Below, piece by piece: positions 10,553 to 20,499 of a stretch of 64,000 nucleotides of DNA. The notes below the pieces were generated by a model. That model was not told the origin of the DNA. It did no database searches and saw only the letters and a list, made by a program, of their open reading frames with translations. The position numbers and the translations under genes are program-made. Numbering within the stretch: the first letter of the stretch is position 1; each line of letters begins with the position of its first letter. This DNA is from Phytophthora colocasiae (taxonomy: Eukaryota; Oomycota; Peronosporomycetes; Peronosporales; Peronosporaceae), in contig JAGKQI010000087.1 of the NCBI GenBank assembly GCA_018806915.1, positions 1,178,001-1,242,000 on the forward strand, given 5' to 3'.

Positions 10553-10567
10553 TACATGTATGCTGCT

Positions 10568-10615
10568 GCGAAGTACAGTTGAGGCAAAGCTCAAGATCAT
10601 CACGAACCAAAAGAT
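10568..10615. repeat. Short dispersed repeat, copy 2
   Basis: Contains the shared phrase GAGGCAAAGCTCAAGATCATCACGAAC-like sequence in shortened form; related to 10261-10325 and 14980-15065. Confidence 0.45.
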
Positions 10616-10789
10616 ACCTACTGGCTAGAAAGTGTTTGAATCAACAAGAAAAGCGAGACCCCACCGTCCAATATGCCTCAATACGAAATACATGTACATT
10701 GTTGTAGACATTCATGTCAAGGAGCAAAATAATCTGTTCAAAACACATTCTCCGGATATTTAAATGCCTGTATCTGACCGCAACTTTAG

Positions 10790-10859
10790 TTTGCAAACTC
10801 ACTTCGCGACTTACCACCCAAGGCTCAAGCTCAAGACGTCTCTTCTCTAGAATACACCC
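10790..10859 (+). promoter_or_regulatory. Proximal 5' region duplicated with the effector
   Basis: About 70 bases directly before the ATG of the effector at 10860 are nearly identical to 15345-15411 before the second copy, beginning at CTCACTTCGCGA and running through CTCTAGAATACACCC. Conservation up to the start codon marks a duplicated proximal promoter and 5' leader. The CTCACTTCGCGACTT phrase loosely resembles the oomycete initiator, but I would not insist on it. Confidence 0.45.
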
Positions 10860-11375
10860 ATGCGTCTGACCTACGTCGTGCTCGTGGCTACAGCCGCCAT
10901 CTTGGCTTGCTGCGACGGAGCTTCCGCAGTGAGCGATTCCCAGCGTCTCGCAGTTCCCCAACATCACGTGCAGACCGAAAATACCAACAACCGGTTTCTG
11001 AGAGTTCACCAAGAAGCTGCTGATGACGAAGAGGAGAGGGCGCCTCAACTCACCAAGTCGCTTTCGGAGAAGTTTCTCAACAAAGCGGCCGAAAAAGTTG
11101 CAAGACTGACGAAGAGCAAGTCATTCAACGAGCTATCAAAGCTGGATGACGCCTATTACACCAAGGCTATTACTGGGAATGAGAAGTATATTCTTGAAAA
11201 AAACAAAGCTATCTTCCAGCGCATTGAGAACATGGGTTATAACCCAGAAAGCATGCTGACGATGATGAAGCAATTGGAAGGCGATGTTATCGGCCACCGG
11301 TACAGCATTCTCCTGGAACATTTCACGACGTACTGGATGAAAAAGTATCCTCAGTGGAATAGCGTTGTGAATTAG
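10860..11375 (+). CDS. RXLR effector, intact copy
   Basis: This 171-residue protein has a secretion signal (residues 1-23, ending GASA), an RFLR motif (RXLR class, near 45-48) and a dEER motif (DDEEER, near 55-60). The effector domain of about 110 residues carries the Trp/Tyr-bearing end typical of a single WY fold (TTYWMKKYPQW). RXLR proteins are oomycete secreted effectors that act in host plant cells; the target of this one is not evident. The start is supported by conservation of the leader in the second copy at 15412. Copy 2 differs by scattered substitutions and small indels in the C-terminal half, the usual sign of diversification in this class. I do not recognise a named effector. Confidence 0.88.
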   Translation: MRLTYVVLVATAAILACCDGASAVSDSQRLAVPQHHVQTENTNNRFLRVHQEAADDEEERAPQLTKSLSEKFLNKAAEKVARLTKSKSFNELSKLDDAYYTKAITGNEKYILEKNKAIFQRIENMGYNPESMLTMMKQLEGDVIGHRYSILLEHFTTYWMKKYPQWNSVVN

Positions 11376-12650
11376 TGCTATACCACAACTGAAAGAAATC
11401 GAGCCACTTTTGCGAAACATTCATTATTTTGTTGCTCAACAGTACAGCCTCTGCAAACTCTCAAAGATCCGGATAAGGGGTGTATATCGTAATACATGTA
11501 ACATACTCTGCTGCAAAGGATGATTGCAGGGTAGGTAACATTCGAAGGTATAAAGGTTTAGAAATACTGGCTATAAGTTGAATGCAAGTACCAAAATACT
11601 ACGTACTAATACGCATTCTCGTGATACTACAAAAAAGCACTGTAGAATAACATGAATAATTAAGTAACAGTTCACGAGCCATCCTCCATTGTTTGATTGC
11701 CGAGCTTTGTTGTAGCTTTGGACGGGTTTAAGAGGTCATGTATTTGCGTTAACTTACTAACTACATGTATACACTCCTGGAATCGCTAGGGGCTCTTTAC
11801 CCGATTGTTCTCTGTTGTCTGTGATGACTCTTTCTGGTAGAGCTATAAAGTCTTGGTATTCTTGTAGCTTTTGTCGGATAGACTTGTTGTTGTTGTAGCT
11901 TTGGACGGTAAATTGTCTGAAAAAAATAACGATCTTCGATTGGGGGTATGGTTTTTAAAATCCAGATTAGAAGGAGATATTTGTACATGTAGTTGATACC
12001 ATTGATCATTATCGCTTGCTTGCCGACGTATTATTGAAAAAATCATTCAAAGACATAACCTACAACTCGAAATTCCGGGCTAGCAATGGCCTTCTCATAT
12101 CCCTATCGAGGTTTAGGAAATTGAAAATTTCCAGTGCCTTCCTGAGCTCGAGTATATCGAGATTGTGGTCTTGATTATTAACACCAAGCGGCAAGAGTCA
12201 GGAATTGATTGACCTTCTCAACGAGCTTCTTGTTAAAACCATCCACGTAAATCATCCACATAAGCAGAGAAAAGCTGAGCATGAAACTTCCAACGTTGTC
12301 AAGCACTACCATCATAAACGTTTTAGAGGGTGGAAAAAAAGTTTTCAGCCTGCAATAACTGCAACCTGGGTGACGTTTTCCATACCGGTACTAGGAAACG
12401 TCTTTGCTGCTTGGAGGATTCGCATCGTTGCTTAACCGTCCGACGGAAATCGCACGACTGAATCGTAGGCCAGGAAACTAACGCTGCTGGGTGTTGTTTA
12501 TAAATTGGGATCAGCTGGAAAGTCAGTTCTCACGAGCTGCTGCTACTTCACAATTTCCTTCACGTATTTCTCTGGTCAGGACAAGAAGTTTAGGCCCTCT
12601 TGTCAGACTGGTACGTCTAATAACGAAAATCTATTGAACCTTAGTTAATA
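11376..12650. other. Intergenic, decayed sequence
   Basis: No gene is supportable. The phrase TTGTTGTAGCTTTGGACGG occurs twice (about 11709 and 11893). On the minus strand between about 12030 and 12200 a short coding-like tract is readable but broken by stops. I cannot assign it to a family. Confidence 0.4.
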
Positions 12651-12669
12651 GCTTCCTGGAATTGACGAA

Positions 12670-13177
12670 TCCTCTTGACGAGTGTCAGTCGCTGGCATTT
12701 CCGTCTAGCCGCTCGAGGTGGGCCACCGCCTCGATCCCCTGTGTCTCAAAGCTGTCGAGACTCAGTTTCAGGCGTATTCCGTTTAGCCCAATTACTTTAT
12801 GCCTTGCACCCAGGGATAAATTGCTGTTTTTTGCGCTGATTCCCAAGGGTCTGTGGCTGGGACAGAAGACTATTCCCCCTGGCTGCTTCTCCGGTCTTCG
12901 GGCGTCTCGTTTCGCGTTGCGTTGCTCGCTGACTTTCCATTAGATCCCTTCCTGTTGATGTACGAGCTGATGATGGTACGCATGCCACCTGCGATATTCC
13001 AATCACTTCTTGAGGAGCTGACACTTTCCAAGTGAATACATGCCGCATTTGAGGTGGCTTTCGGACCCGAAGCGGTGAGTCTTGACCTACAGATTTCCCT
13101 TCAGTCTTGGTGAGTTGACGAGGAGCCACGCTCCAGCTTCGCCGTAGTATGACCTTCCAGTTGACCATCGTCTGCAT
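12670..13177 (-). pseudogene. Unidentified minus-strand coding remnant
   Basis: A 126-codon frame (13177-12797) begins with an ATG. A second frame overlaps its end and continues to a stop near 12673 with a plausible protein-like end (LDSFETQGIEAVAHLERLDG). This suggests one coding sequence with a frameshift near 12840-12900. I do not recognise the family; given the surroundings it is probably transposon-derived. Confidence 0.3.
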
Positions 13178-13309
13178 GTACAGTACTGTGTTGTGACGAA
13201 CCCAATACGCCTGTTCGCTAGCGGATCGTAAATGCTGACAATGCTTATCTGCGTTTGTCTCGCCGGGTTCTTGTTTTAGGGCTAACTCGCAATCAACAAC
13301 AACACTCGG

Positions 13310-13965
13310 ATGGCTCAGTCACCTGCGCCGGAACTTCGTTCCTATTTGTATTCAACTAATAGACTGGTAGAGCTTCCTTCCCTACGTTCGTCTCGTTCGT
13401 CCGTCAATTCAATCGTTCGTTCGTCCGTCAATTCAACCGTGAGTGCTCTGTCCGTCAAACGGCCCGCCACCCGCTTGCCTCTCGGAGTACAAATTCCCGA
13501 ACTACCTTATCGTTTTCCCTTGGTCACCGGCCTCAGTGCACAGTTTCCGAGGTACCTTCGTTCGTTCACCTTCCTCCCAGCTCGCAATCTCCAAGTCGTT
13601 CGTCCGTCCGTTCAATCGCTTATTCCTCAGTGCACAGTTTGCGAAACCTTATCGCCGTCGGTGCAAATTGCACGTCGTTCGTTCAACACACTAACTGCCT
13701 TCGTCGTCGATTTAGCCGCTTGTGCTTCGGAGCGCAAATTGCTAAGTGCCGTTCGTCCGTCCGTTCATCCATGGGTCGTTGGCTACACGCCAGCTCCAAC
13801 GTCGACTGCGATCTTCTTCGTGCAGCCATACGCCACTCGATAGATTCAAACGCGTTCACCGTTCACGCCGCCCATTCGCTGGTTAGCGATCCTCTCGTCA
13901 GATTCAACCCAGGTCCGTCGTTTCGGTCGTTCGGCGATCTTCCAGCGTCGTCAACTTCAACGTGA
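13310..13965 (+). repeat. Degenerate tandem repeat rich in CGTTCGTCCGT
   Basis: A unit of roughly 60-100 bases containing GTGCACAGTTTGCGA- or GTGCAAATTGC-like words followed by CGTTCGTTC/CGTCCGTCC recurs at about 13475, 13535, 13630, 13665 and 13728. The stretch is open in more than one plus frame, giving Ser/Arg/Val-rich translations that look like low-complexity rather than protein sequence. It is probably a repeat or element leader rather than a gene. Confidence 0.45.
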
Positions 13966-15344
13966 GGCGTTTAATTCTCATCCTGTTACAGTGTGTTAGA
14001 TTCTAAACACAGTGTCTGTTCATAAACCTGCAAATATTGACACACTCTTTTACATTCACCTATCATGTAGCATACAACTAGGAATGCGAAAATTACAAAT
14101 ATAGCAGTTCGCACCGCTGCCACTCACTAACTACAGTAGTAGTACAATGACCGAGCTGCACACAGATAGCATCCCGTCATTAACGATGAAAATGATTACA
14201 TACACTGTATGCATGTCTTCCCATTGCCTTTGATCCAAAAGCAATTGTACTTGTTTTACTTCGAGTTCCATGGGATGAAGAACTATTAACCTGCCGGCAC
14301 TGCTGTGACAGGATGGCGGCTATCTACCATAATGGTAGTACCATTAAAACGCTGTACTGTATAACGCTATAGTAATGATCAAAACATAACTCAACGCAAG
14401 TATGATATGAAATCACGTTATGAATGCATTGGCCGGTTTATTTCCTCAACAGATCGACTCCCATCTTCATGTTTTGCTTTGATGTTACCTTTGACCGTCA
14501 AAGGTCAAAGTTTGACGTCACGATAAGGATGCAAGCCTGGATCTGCTGTGGCAAGATTCCCGCATGATGCCCGTACTTTACGGGCCCGGGCCGTACACAA
14601 GGTACGATCAAATTGAGAATCCCCATAAGTTGATAGGAGTCAGTTTGTTTGTCTTGTGTGGAAAGTAGTAGACCATATCTTAGTAGGAAACACATTTAGT
14701 AAATTGTAAGTAGGCATAGGTTTGTTGTTGTAAGCTTTAAACTCATTTGCGTGTACAAGTTAATTTGAGAGTGGTTAGTGCATCCGTCTAGGGGGAAACA
14801 TAGGCAAAACTAAGGTTTTTGCTAGAGCTTCACGATTCTCGTAGGAAGCTTTAGTGAGGCCAAAACTTTACATCGATATCATACGGGGAACTTCCGCTCT
14901 TGATATGATTATCGAATGAAGTTTTTTGGTCGAGTAAGTACTGTAAGATGAGTGTTCAGCTGTATTTCTGCAGAGCCAGCTGAGGCAAAGCTCAAGATTA
15001 TCACCACATGAGAGTACCGTACCATAATACCCGGTGGGCGACACCCCATCCCACGATACATTGAGGAAATGTCGACGCAGTTTACGTTTACTATTTTTGC
15101 CTGGGAAAAGAATGCGGAACAAGTAATAACCTTTAATATTTCTTAAAGTACTTTAAGAAAGCAAAATTATTACATCTGCATGATTTAGTTTCCTCTACGT
15201 TTCAATATGCATTAGATGTCCCTAACTGATTGTGTGTGTCTGTCAAAATCGTAATGATGGATACCAGTAAACGCCATGGTCGGTTTTGTGCAAAAAATAT
15301 ATCCGGAGACGCGGCGCATTTGACTGCAGCGTTATTTGCATTTT
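13966..15344. other. Intergenic
   Basis: No gene seen. A short palindromic segment lies at 14490-14513 (TTTGACC/GGTCAAA words). Copy 3 of the dispersed repeat is at 14980-15065. The stretch before 15345 is the duplicated flank of the second effector copy. Confidence 0.5.
14980..15065. repeat. Short dispersed repeat, copy 3
   Basis: Shares AGGCAAAGCTCAAGATTATCAC and, further on, CACCCCATCCCACGATACAT with the copies at 10261 and 10568. Confidence 0.5.
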
Positions 15345-15413
15345 GCAAGCTCACTTCGCGATTTACCACCCAAGGCTCAAGCTCAAGACGTCTCTTCTCT
15401 AGAATACACCCAT

Positions 15414-15418
15414 GCGTC
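15414..15418. repeat. Left target duplication GCGTC of copia element 1
   Basis: GCGTC at 15414-15418 is repeated at 20500-20504. The intact paralogue at 10860 shows the single-copy empty site ATGCGTCTGACC, which confirms the duplication. Confidence 0.93.
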
Positions 15419-15943
15419 TGTTGTGGTTGCACTTCGCTGTCTATTCGCTGGGCCCCTGCTACGAGCCTCACGGTCTGCGCGTGCGAGGCGCGTGCCTCTG
15501 GGGGCTGCAGTTGAAGTGAAGCGAATACTGCGACCTGATTGGCGGATCACCTGGGGTTGCGTGGATATGATTGGGCGAGACAGTTGAAGTCGGATCAACA
15601 GCTGTGATTAGCATGGATAATCACATGCATTGACGAGACAGACCGTGTCCGTCCCAATCGGGTGTGTCCGTCCCAACTGGTTTTGAGTATGGACCGTGTC
15701 CGTCCCAATCGGGTGTGTCCGTCCCAGGACACTGTTATTGGCCGACGGCCCGTGCCCGTCCCACTCAAGTGTGACCGCTGCACATGCATATAGTTAAATG
15801 AAGTCAAATGAGGGAAACGCTAGGAGAGCTACAGGAGTAGGAAGGAACAAGCAGGACAAAGCGGACTAACTCAAATAAACTCACTTTCAGATTTCCTTCC
15901 TTCTGCTCACATCGACAACAAGCCTCATTCGCCACTCTCAATT
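15419..15943 (+). repeat. 5' LTR of copia element 1
   Basis: Starts TGTTGTGG and ends CTCTCAATT; the 3' end lacks the usual CA. An internal phrase GTGTCCGTCCCAATCGG occurs more than once near 15645-15725. The boundary is fixed by the target duplication on the left and by comparison with the right LTR. Confidence 0.93.
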
Positions 15944-15955
15944 GGTTATGAGCCC
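15944..15955 (+). other. Primer binding site, initiator tRNA-Met anticodon-arm type
   Basis: GGTTATGAGCCC directly follows the LTR. It is the complement of the conserved GGGCUCAUAACC anticodon arm of eukaryotic initiator tRNA-Met. Drosophila copia is known to prime from an internal cut in this tRNA rather than from its 3' end. The same 12 bases occur in copia element 2. The ATG inside the site is the first in-frame gag ATG. Confidence 0.75.
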
Positions 15956-16520
15956 AAGCTACGCGGACACCGTCAAGCTCGTGGAAGACAACTACTTCCA
16001 CTGGGAGTTCAACATGCGGATGAAGCTCTCTCGCAAGGGACTGCTGCCCCACATCATCAAGGCGGATTTCGACCCGGTGAGCAACCGCATCACGGACGCA
16101 TGGAAGACCGACGATCTGAAGGCCCTTGGCGTGATTGCTGGCGGCGTCAGCCTCACGTTCCAAGTCTACATCCGTGGTGCAATGACTGCGATGGACGCGT
16201 GGACCATGCTCCAGGAGCAGTTCAACCGGAACACGATCAAGAACCGACTCCTCGTCACCAAGAAGTTGCACAACTTCAAGATGGAGCCCGGTACGCGGTT
16301 CGCAACGCATGTGGACCGGTTCAAGGAGATCGTGCTCCAGATGGAGACGATTGGGGAGCCTCTGGACGAGACTCGTCAGCTCGTGCTCCTACTCGGCAGT
16401 TTGACGGACGAGTACCGGATGATCAGCACCGTGCTCGAGAACACGCCGAACATGACACTCTCGTACGCGATCCAAGCGCTTTCTGGTGTTGAAGCCTCGG
16501 ATGAATCGTCATCGGCTTAA
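15948..16520 (+). CDS. copia element 1 gag
   Basis: A 190-residue capsid-type gag of the UBN2/copia family (for example KLVEDNYFHWEFNMRMKL near the start and a VTKKLHNFKM segment) ends at TAA 16518-16520. The same frame remains open beyond the stop into a nucleocapsid-like zinc knuckle and pol, so gag and pol are in one frame separated by a single stop. The knuckle after the stop reads FYCKKAGHKEFEC; the position expected for the first Cys of CX2CX4HX4C is Arg (CGC at 16578-16580). The start chosen is the ATG in the primer binding site, since no earlier in-frame ATG exists between the LTR end and it. Confidence 0.85.
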   Translation: MSPSYADTVKLVEDNYFHWEFNMRMKLSRKGLLPHIIKADFDPVSNRITDAWKTDDLKALGVIAGGVSLTFQVYIRGAMTAMDAWTMLQEQFNRNTIKNRLLVTKKLHNFKMEPGTRFATHVDRFKEIVLQMETIGEPLDETRQLVLLLGSLTDEYRMISTVLENTPNMTLSYAIQALSGVEASDESSSA

Positions 16521-19500
16521 GAGAAGGCGTTCGCAACGAAGAGGAAGGACGGCGGCAAGCACCGATTCGCGGGCAAGCGCTTCTACTGTAAGAAGGCTGG
16601 CCACAAGGAGTTCGAGTGCCGTAAGAAGAAGGCCGACGCGGGACGTGGACAAGTGGCTCAAGAGCAAGCTTCTGACTACGCGTTCACGGCAACGGGTGCG
16701 ATGGAGAAAACGGAGTGGCTTGTGGACTCCGGTGCAAGCTCGCACATGACCAGCGTCCGAGACAAGTTCGTGTCCATGATGGAGCTGAAGACGCCGGTCC
16801 GCATTACCATCGCGGACGGTACCAAGATCGACGCAGTTGCAAAGGGCACCGTCGGGTTGAAGCTGATGGACGGTACGTCTGTTACGCTGTCGGATGTGTT
16901 GTACATCCCTGAAGTTGATGGAAGCCTCATCTCGGTTGCGAAGCTGGCCGAGAAGGACGTCGTCGCGCAGTTCACCAAGGACAAGTGCGTCTTTCGCTAT
17001 GGCGACGCTACCGTCATGGAGGCCAAGCGCTGTGGAAACGTCTACAAGTTGAAGACAATGGGGGACGAGGTGTGCCGTGCGGCGACGGCATCTCGTAAGG
17101 AGCCATGGGCTATTGTGCACGCCCGCCTCGGACACATCCCGTTCAAGCGCTATGAACAGCTGCTGACCATGGCAGAAGGTGTGCCTCGTGTTACGGATGG
17201 CTTCACTAGTGACAACGTCTGCGCAGGCTGCTGCATGGGCAAGATGAGAGCCGACGACTATCCCCGACACCCGGAGAAGCTCGTCAAGAGTGCAGGCGTA
17301 CTGGATTTGGTGCATACGGATGTGATGGGTCCGATGCAGACCAAGACTCCCGGTGGCTGCACGTACGCCGTGACCTTCATTGACGACTACTCACGCCACG
17401 TGACGGTCTACTTCATGAAGGCCAAATCGGAGGTGCTGTCCAAGTTGAAGATCTACAAGGCAGCAATGGAGAACACGACAGGCAAGACGATCAAGCGCCT
17501 ACGTTCGGACAATGGCGGCGAGTACACAGGCAAACAATTCAGGGCCTACCTCGACCGCAGCGGCATCAAGCACGAGAAGACAGTGCCGTACACGCCTCAG
17601 CAGAATGGACTGTCTGAGCGCATGAACCGAAGTCTGGTGGAAATGGCGCGCTGCATGCTCTACCACGAGGACATCGAGAAGAAATGGTGGGCTGAATCAG
17701 TCAACACGGCGGCGTGGATCATCAACCGGATCCCCAATTCGGTCAACGTGAAGACACCCTACGAAATTGTGCACGGGACCAAGCCGCAGCTCAAGAACAT
17801 GAAGGTGTTTGGTGCACTTGGCTACGCACACATCCCCGACGAGAAGCGCCGCAAGCTGGATGCTAAGGCCTTCAAGTGTCGTTTCATGGGCTACGAGAAT
17901 GGTGTCAAGGGATACCGAGTTCTCAATGTGGCGACAGGCAAGGTGCAAATCGTGCGCACTGTCAAGTTTATGGAGACGACGAGCCTGCAGCACGTGGTGC
18001 CCAAGTCTGAGCTGGACGACGACGAAGTCGCAGCTACGGAGCCTAGCCACGATGGACTTCAGCCAGAGGAATCGATGCACCTCGTGCCAACCGTCGCTGA
18101 AGCTGGTGACGTGATCCAACTTCAACGTGACGCGGGTGTAGACGATGCGATTGTGCCATACGGTTCGACCCATCCTATGACTACCCGGTCGCGAGCTCGC
18201 CACATTGACGAGACGACGGATCCTGAAGAGGCAGGAGCCCGCAAGAAGCAGGTCGTGGCGCCGTTCACATCAGGCACGAAGCGACAGAAGATGATCCAAG
18301 GCAGAGCTCAGGTGCACGCAGACCAGCTCGCCATTGAAGGTGGCCAAGCGATGGCTGCAACGGAGGAGGTCCCGCGGACGTATGAAGAAGCCATGGCAAG
18401 TGCGGACCAAGTGGAATGGAAGCGAGCGATGCAGAGCGAGTTGAAGTCTCTTGTCGCCAACAAGACGTGGAAGTTGGTACCGAGACCAGCACACCAGCGG
18501 CCGATCGGCTGCCGTTGGGTATTCGCGTTGAAGCGCAACGAGAAAGGACAAGTCATTCGGCACAAGGCCCGTCTCGTAGCCAAGGGGTATTCGCAACGAC
18601 ACGGCGTGGACTACGAGGAGACATACGCGCCAGTGGCTTACCTGAACTCGATCCGTGCCAAGTTGGCGAAGTGCGCCGCTGAAGGATTCGAGATTGAGCA
18701 GTGTGACGTCGATACTGCGTTCCTGTACGGCAAACTGGAGGAGGAGATCTACATGGAGCTGCCTCAAGGACTCCGAGACCTGTTGGCACTGGCTGAAGCG
18801 GAAGGTGAAGACGACGTCGTGTGCATGCTACTTCAGAGTTTGTATGGACTCAAGCAGGCATCGCGTGTCTGGAACGAGACAATCGACGCACACCTAAAGC
18901 GGATGGGATTCAAGTCTGCCGACGCGGACCCGTGCATCTACACACGCGGTCAAGGTGATGACGAGTGCATTGTGTGCCTCTACGTGGATGACATGCTGAT
19001 TGCCTCGCGGCAGAAGGCTGTCATTGCGTCGGTGAAGGCTGAAATCGCGGAGAAGTTCCGGATCAAGGACCTCGGCCGTGCTCACTTCATTCTCGGGATC
19101 GAGATCGACTACGACATGGAGGGAAGAACGCTACGCATCAGCCAACAAGCGTACGCTGAGTCGATCATCACGAGGTTTGGACAGGAGAACGCAAAGCCAT
19201 GCTCATCTCCGCTGGAACCAGGTGTGCATCTGACCAAGGTCGACGAACCGCAGACCGAAGCTGACAAGGCCAAGATGAGGTCGAAGCCCTACCGGTCGCT
19301 AGTTGGTAGTCTGATGTACCTGGCATGCGGAACACGACCAGACATTGCGGTGGCTGTTGCCAAGTTGAGCCGGTTCTTGGAAAATCCTGGACAGAAGCAC
19401 TGGGACGCCGGGATTCGGGTGGTTCGCTATCTACTGATGACCAAGGACGTGAGCATCACGTACGACGGACTACTAGGGACGGAACTCGTCGCCTACTCGG

Positions 19501-19967
19501 ATGCGGACTGGGCCGGCAACCGTGATGACCGTCGATCCGTGAGCGGCATGATGCTTATGATGTGCGGTGCTCCCGTGGTGTGGCGCTCTACGTTTCAGAA
19601 GACTGTCGCGCTCAGCTCAACGGAGGCTGAGTACATGGCGCTGAGCGACTGTGTGAAGGAGTGTGTCTGGATGCGCCGACTGCTGAAGGACATTGGTGCT
19701 GAACAAGTGGGGGCTACCGTGATCTACGAGGACAACCAAGGTGCGATGGCCCTGGCTAAGAACGTCGGTTACCAAGCTCGCACCAAGCACATCGACATTC
19801 GCTACCACTTCATTCGCGAGAAGGTGGTGAGCAACGAAGTCGAGCTGGAGTACATCGACACCAAGAACCAGCTCGCCGACTACATGACGAAGGGTCTGAC
19901 GTCGAAGACGCTACGCTACTTGATGATGCGGAGCAACGTTGGCCCCAACCTCGAGACATCGAATTGA
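16521..19967 (+). CDS. copia element 1 pol: protease, integrase, reverse transcriptase, RNase H
   Basis: The frame is open from the gag stop to 19967; the first ATG is at 16653-16710 depending on choice. The aspartic protease has VDSGA with its Asp at 16725-16727. The integrase has a zinc-binding region (HARLGH...CAGCCMGK) and the D,D,E residues near 17319, 17508 and 17616. The reverse transcriptase carries YVDD at 18981-18992. RNase H has SDADWAG and SSTEAEYMAL. All these domains look intact, so the element may be active in cis by stop readthrough or in trans with another copy's gag. The start of translation is not certain because no frameshift signal is needed and a stop intervenes. Confidence 0.92.
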   Translation, partial: EKAFATKRKDGGKHRFAGKRFYCKKAGHKEFECRKKKADAGRGQVAQEQASDYAFTATGAMEKTEWLVDSGASSHMTSVRDKFVSMMELKTPVRITIADGTKIDAVAKGTVGLKLMDGTSVTLSDVLYIPEVDGSLISVAKLAEKDVVAQFTKDKCVFRYGDATVMEAKRCGNVYKLKTMGDEVCRAATASRKEPWAIVHARLGHIPFKRYEQLLTMAEGVPRVTDGFTSDNVCAGCCMGKMRADDYPRHPEKLVKSAGVLDLVHTDVMGPMQTKTPGGCTYAVTFIDDYSRHVTVYFMKAKSEVLSKLKIYKAAMENTTGKTIKRLRSDNGGEYTGKQFRAYLDRSGIKHEKTVPYTPQQNGLSERMNRSLVEMARCMLYHEDIEKKWWAESVNTAAWIINRIPNSVNVKTPYEIVHGTKPQLKNMKVFGALGYAHIPDEKRRKLDAKAFKCRFMGYENGVKGYRVLNVATGKVQIVRTVKFMETTSLQHVVPKSELDDDEVAATEPSHDGLQPEESMHLVPTVAEAGDVIQLQRDAGVDDAIVPYGSTHPMTTRSRARHIDETTDPEEAGARKKQVVAPFTSGTKRQKMIQGRAQVHADQLAIEGGQAMAATEEVPRTYEEAMASADQVEWKRAMQSELKSLVANKTWKLVPRPAHQRPIGCRWVFALKRNEKGQVIRHKARLVAKGYSQRHGVDYEETYAPVAYLNSIRAKLAKCAAEGFEIEQCDVDTAFLYGKLEEEIYMELPQGLRDLLALAEAEGEDDVVCMLLQSLYGLKQASRVWNETIDAHLKRMGFKSADADPCIYTRGQGDDECIVCLYVDDMLIASRQKAVIASVKAEIAEKFRIKDLGRAHFILGIEIDYDMEGRTLRISQQAYAESIITRFGQENAKPCSSPLEPGVHLTKVDEPQTEADKAKMRSKPYRSLVGSLMYLACGTRPDIAVAVAKLSRFLENPGQKHWDAGIRVVRYLLMTKDVSITYDGLLGTELVAYSDADWAGNRDDRRSVSGMMLMMCGAPVVWRSTFQKTVALSSTEAEYMALSDCVKECVWMRRLLKDIGAEQVGATVIYEDNQGAMALAKNVGYQARTKHIDIRYHFIREKVVSNEVELEYIDTKNQLADYMTKGLTSKTLRYLMMRSNVGPNLETSN

Positions 19968-19974
19968 GTGGGGG
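19966..19974 (+). other. Polypurine tract of copia element 1
   Basis: GAGTGGGGG lies directly before the right LTR, where plus-strand priming takes place. It directly overlaps the end of pol. Confidence 0.7.
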
Positions 19975-20499
19975 TGTTGTGGTTGCACTTCGCTGTCTAT
20001 TCGCTGGGCCCCTGCTACGAGCCTCACGGTCTGCGCGTGCGAGGCGCGTGCCTCTGGGGGCTGCAGTTGAAGTGAAGCGAATACTGCGACCTGATTGGCG
20101 GATCACCTGGGGTTGCGTGGATATGATTGGGCGAGACAGTTGAAGTCGGATCAACAGCTGTGATTAGCATGGATAATCACATGCATTGACGAGACAGACC
20201 GTGTCCGTCCCAATCGGGTGTGTCCGTCCCAACTGGTTTTGAGTATGGACCGTGTCCGTCCCAATCGGGTGTGTCCGTCCCAGGACACTGTTATTGGCCG
20301 ACGGCCCGTGCCCGTCCCACTCAAGTGTGACCGCTGCACATGCATATAGTTAAATGAAGTCAAATGAGGGAAACGCTAGGAGAGCTACAGGAGTAGGAAG
20401 GAACAAGCAGGACAAAGCGGACTAACTCAAATAAACTCACTTTCAGATTTCCTTCCTTCTGCTCACATCGACAACAAGCCTCATTCGCCACTCTCAATT
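19975..20499 (+). repeat. 3' LTR of copia element 1
   Basis: 525 bp, reading identical to 15419-15943. Its end abuts the target duplication GCGTC at 20500-20504. Confidence 0.93.

Larger units (their letters stand above)
15419..20499 (+). mobile_element. Full-length Ty1/copia retrotransposon, copia element 1
   Basis: The element is 5081 bp with two 525-bp LTRs (15419-15943 and 19975-20499) that I read as identical, a primer binding site directly after the left LTR, a gag-pol region, a purine-rich tract before the right LTR and a 5-bp target duplication. Domain order is gag, protease, integrase, reverse transcriptase, RNase H, which defines Ty1/copia. Identical LTRs mean a very recent insertion. 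Two features may limit activity: an in-frame TAA between gag and pol, and a zinc knuckle lacking its first cysteine. Confidence 0.96.

Noticed and set aside
14400..14620. Palindromic stretch with TTTGACC/GGTCAAA words and a GGGCCCGGGCC core nearby
   Set aside because: Too short and imperfect for a terminator, riboswitch or transposon end; no partner copy seen.
16509..17315. A 268-codon minus-strand frame across copia element 1
   Set aside because: It is antisense to gag-pol, with a composition that mirrors it; no motif.
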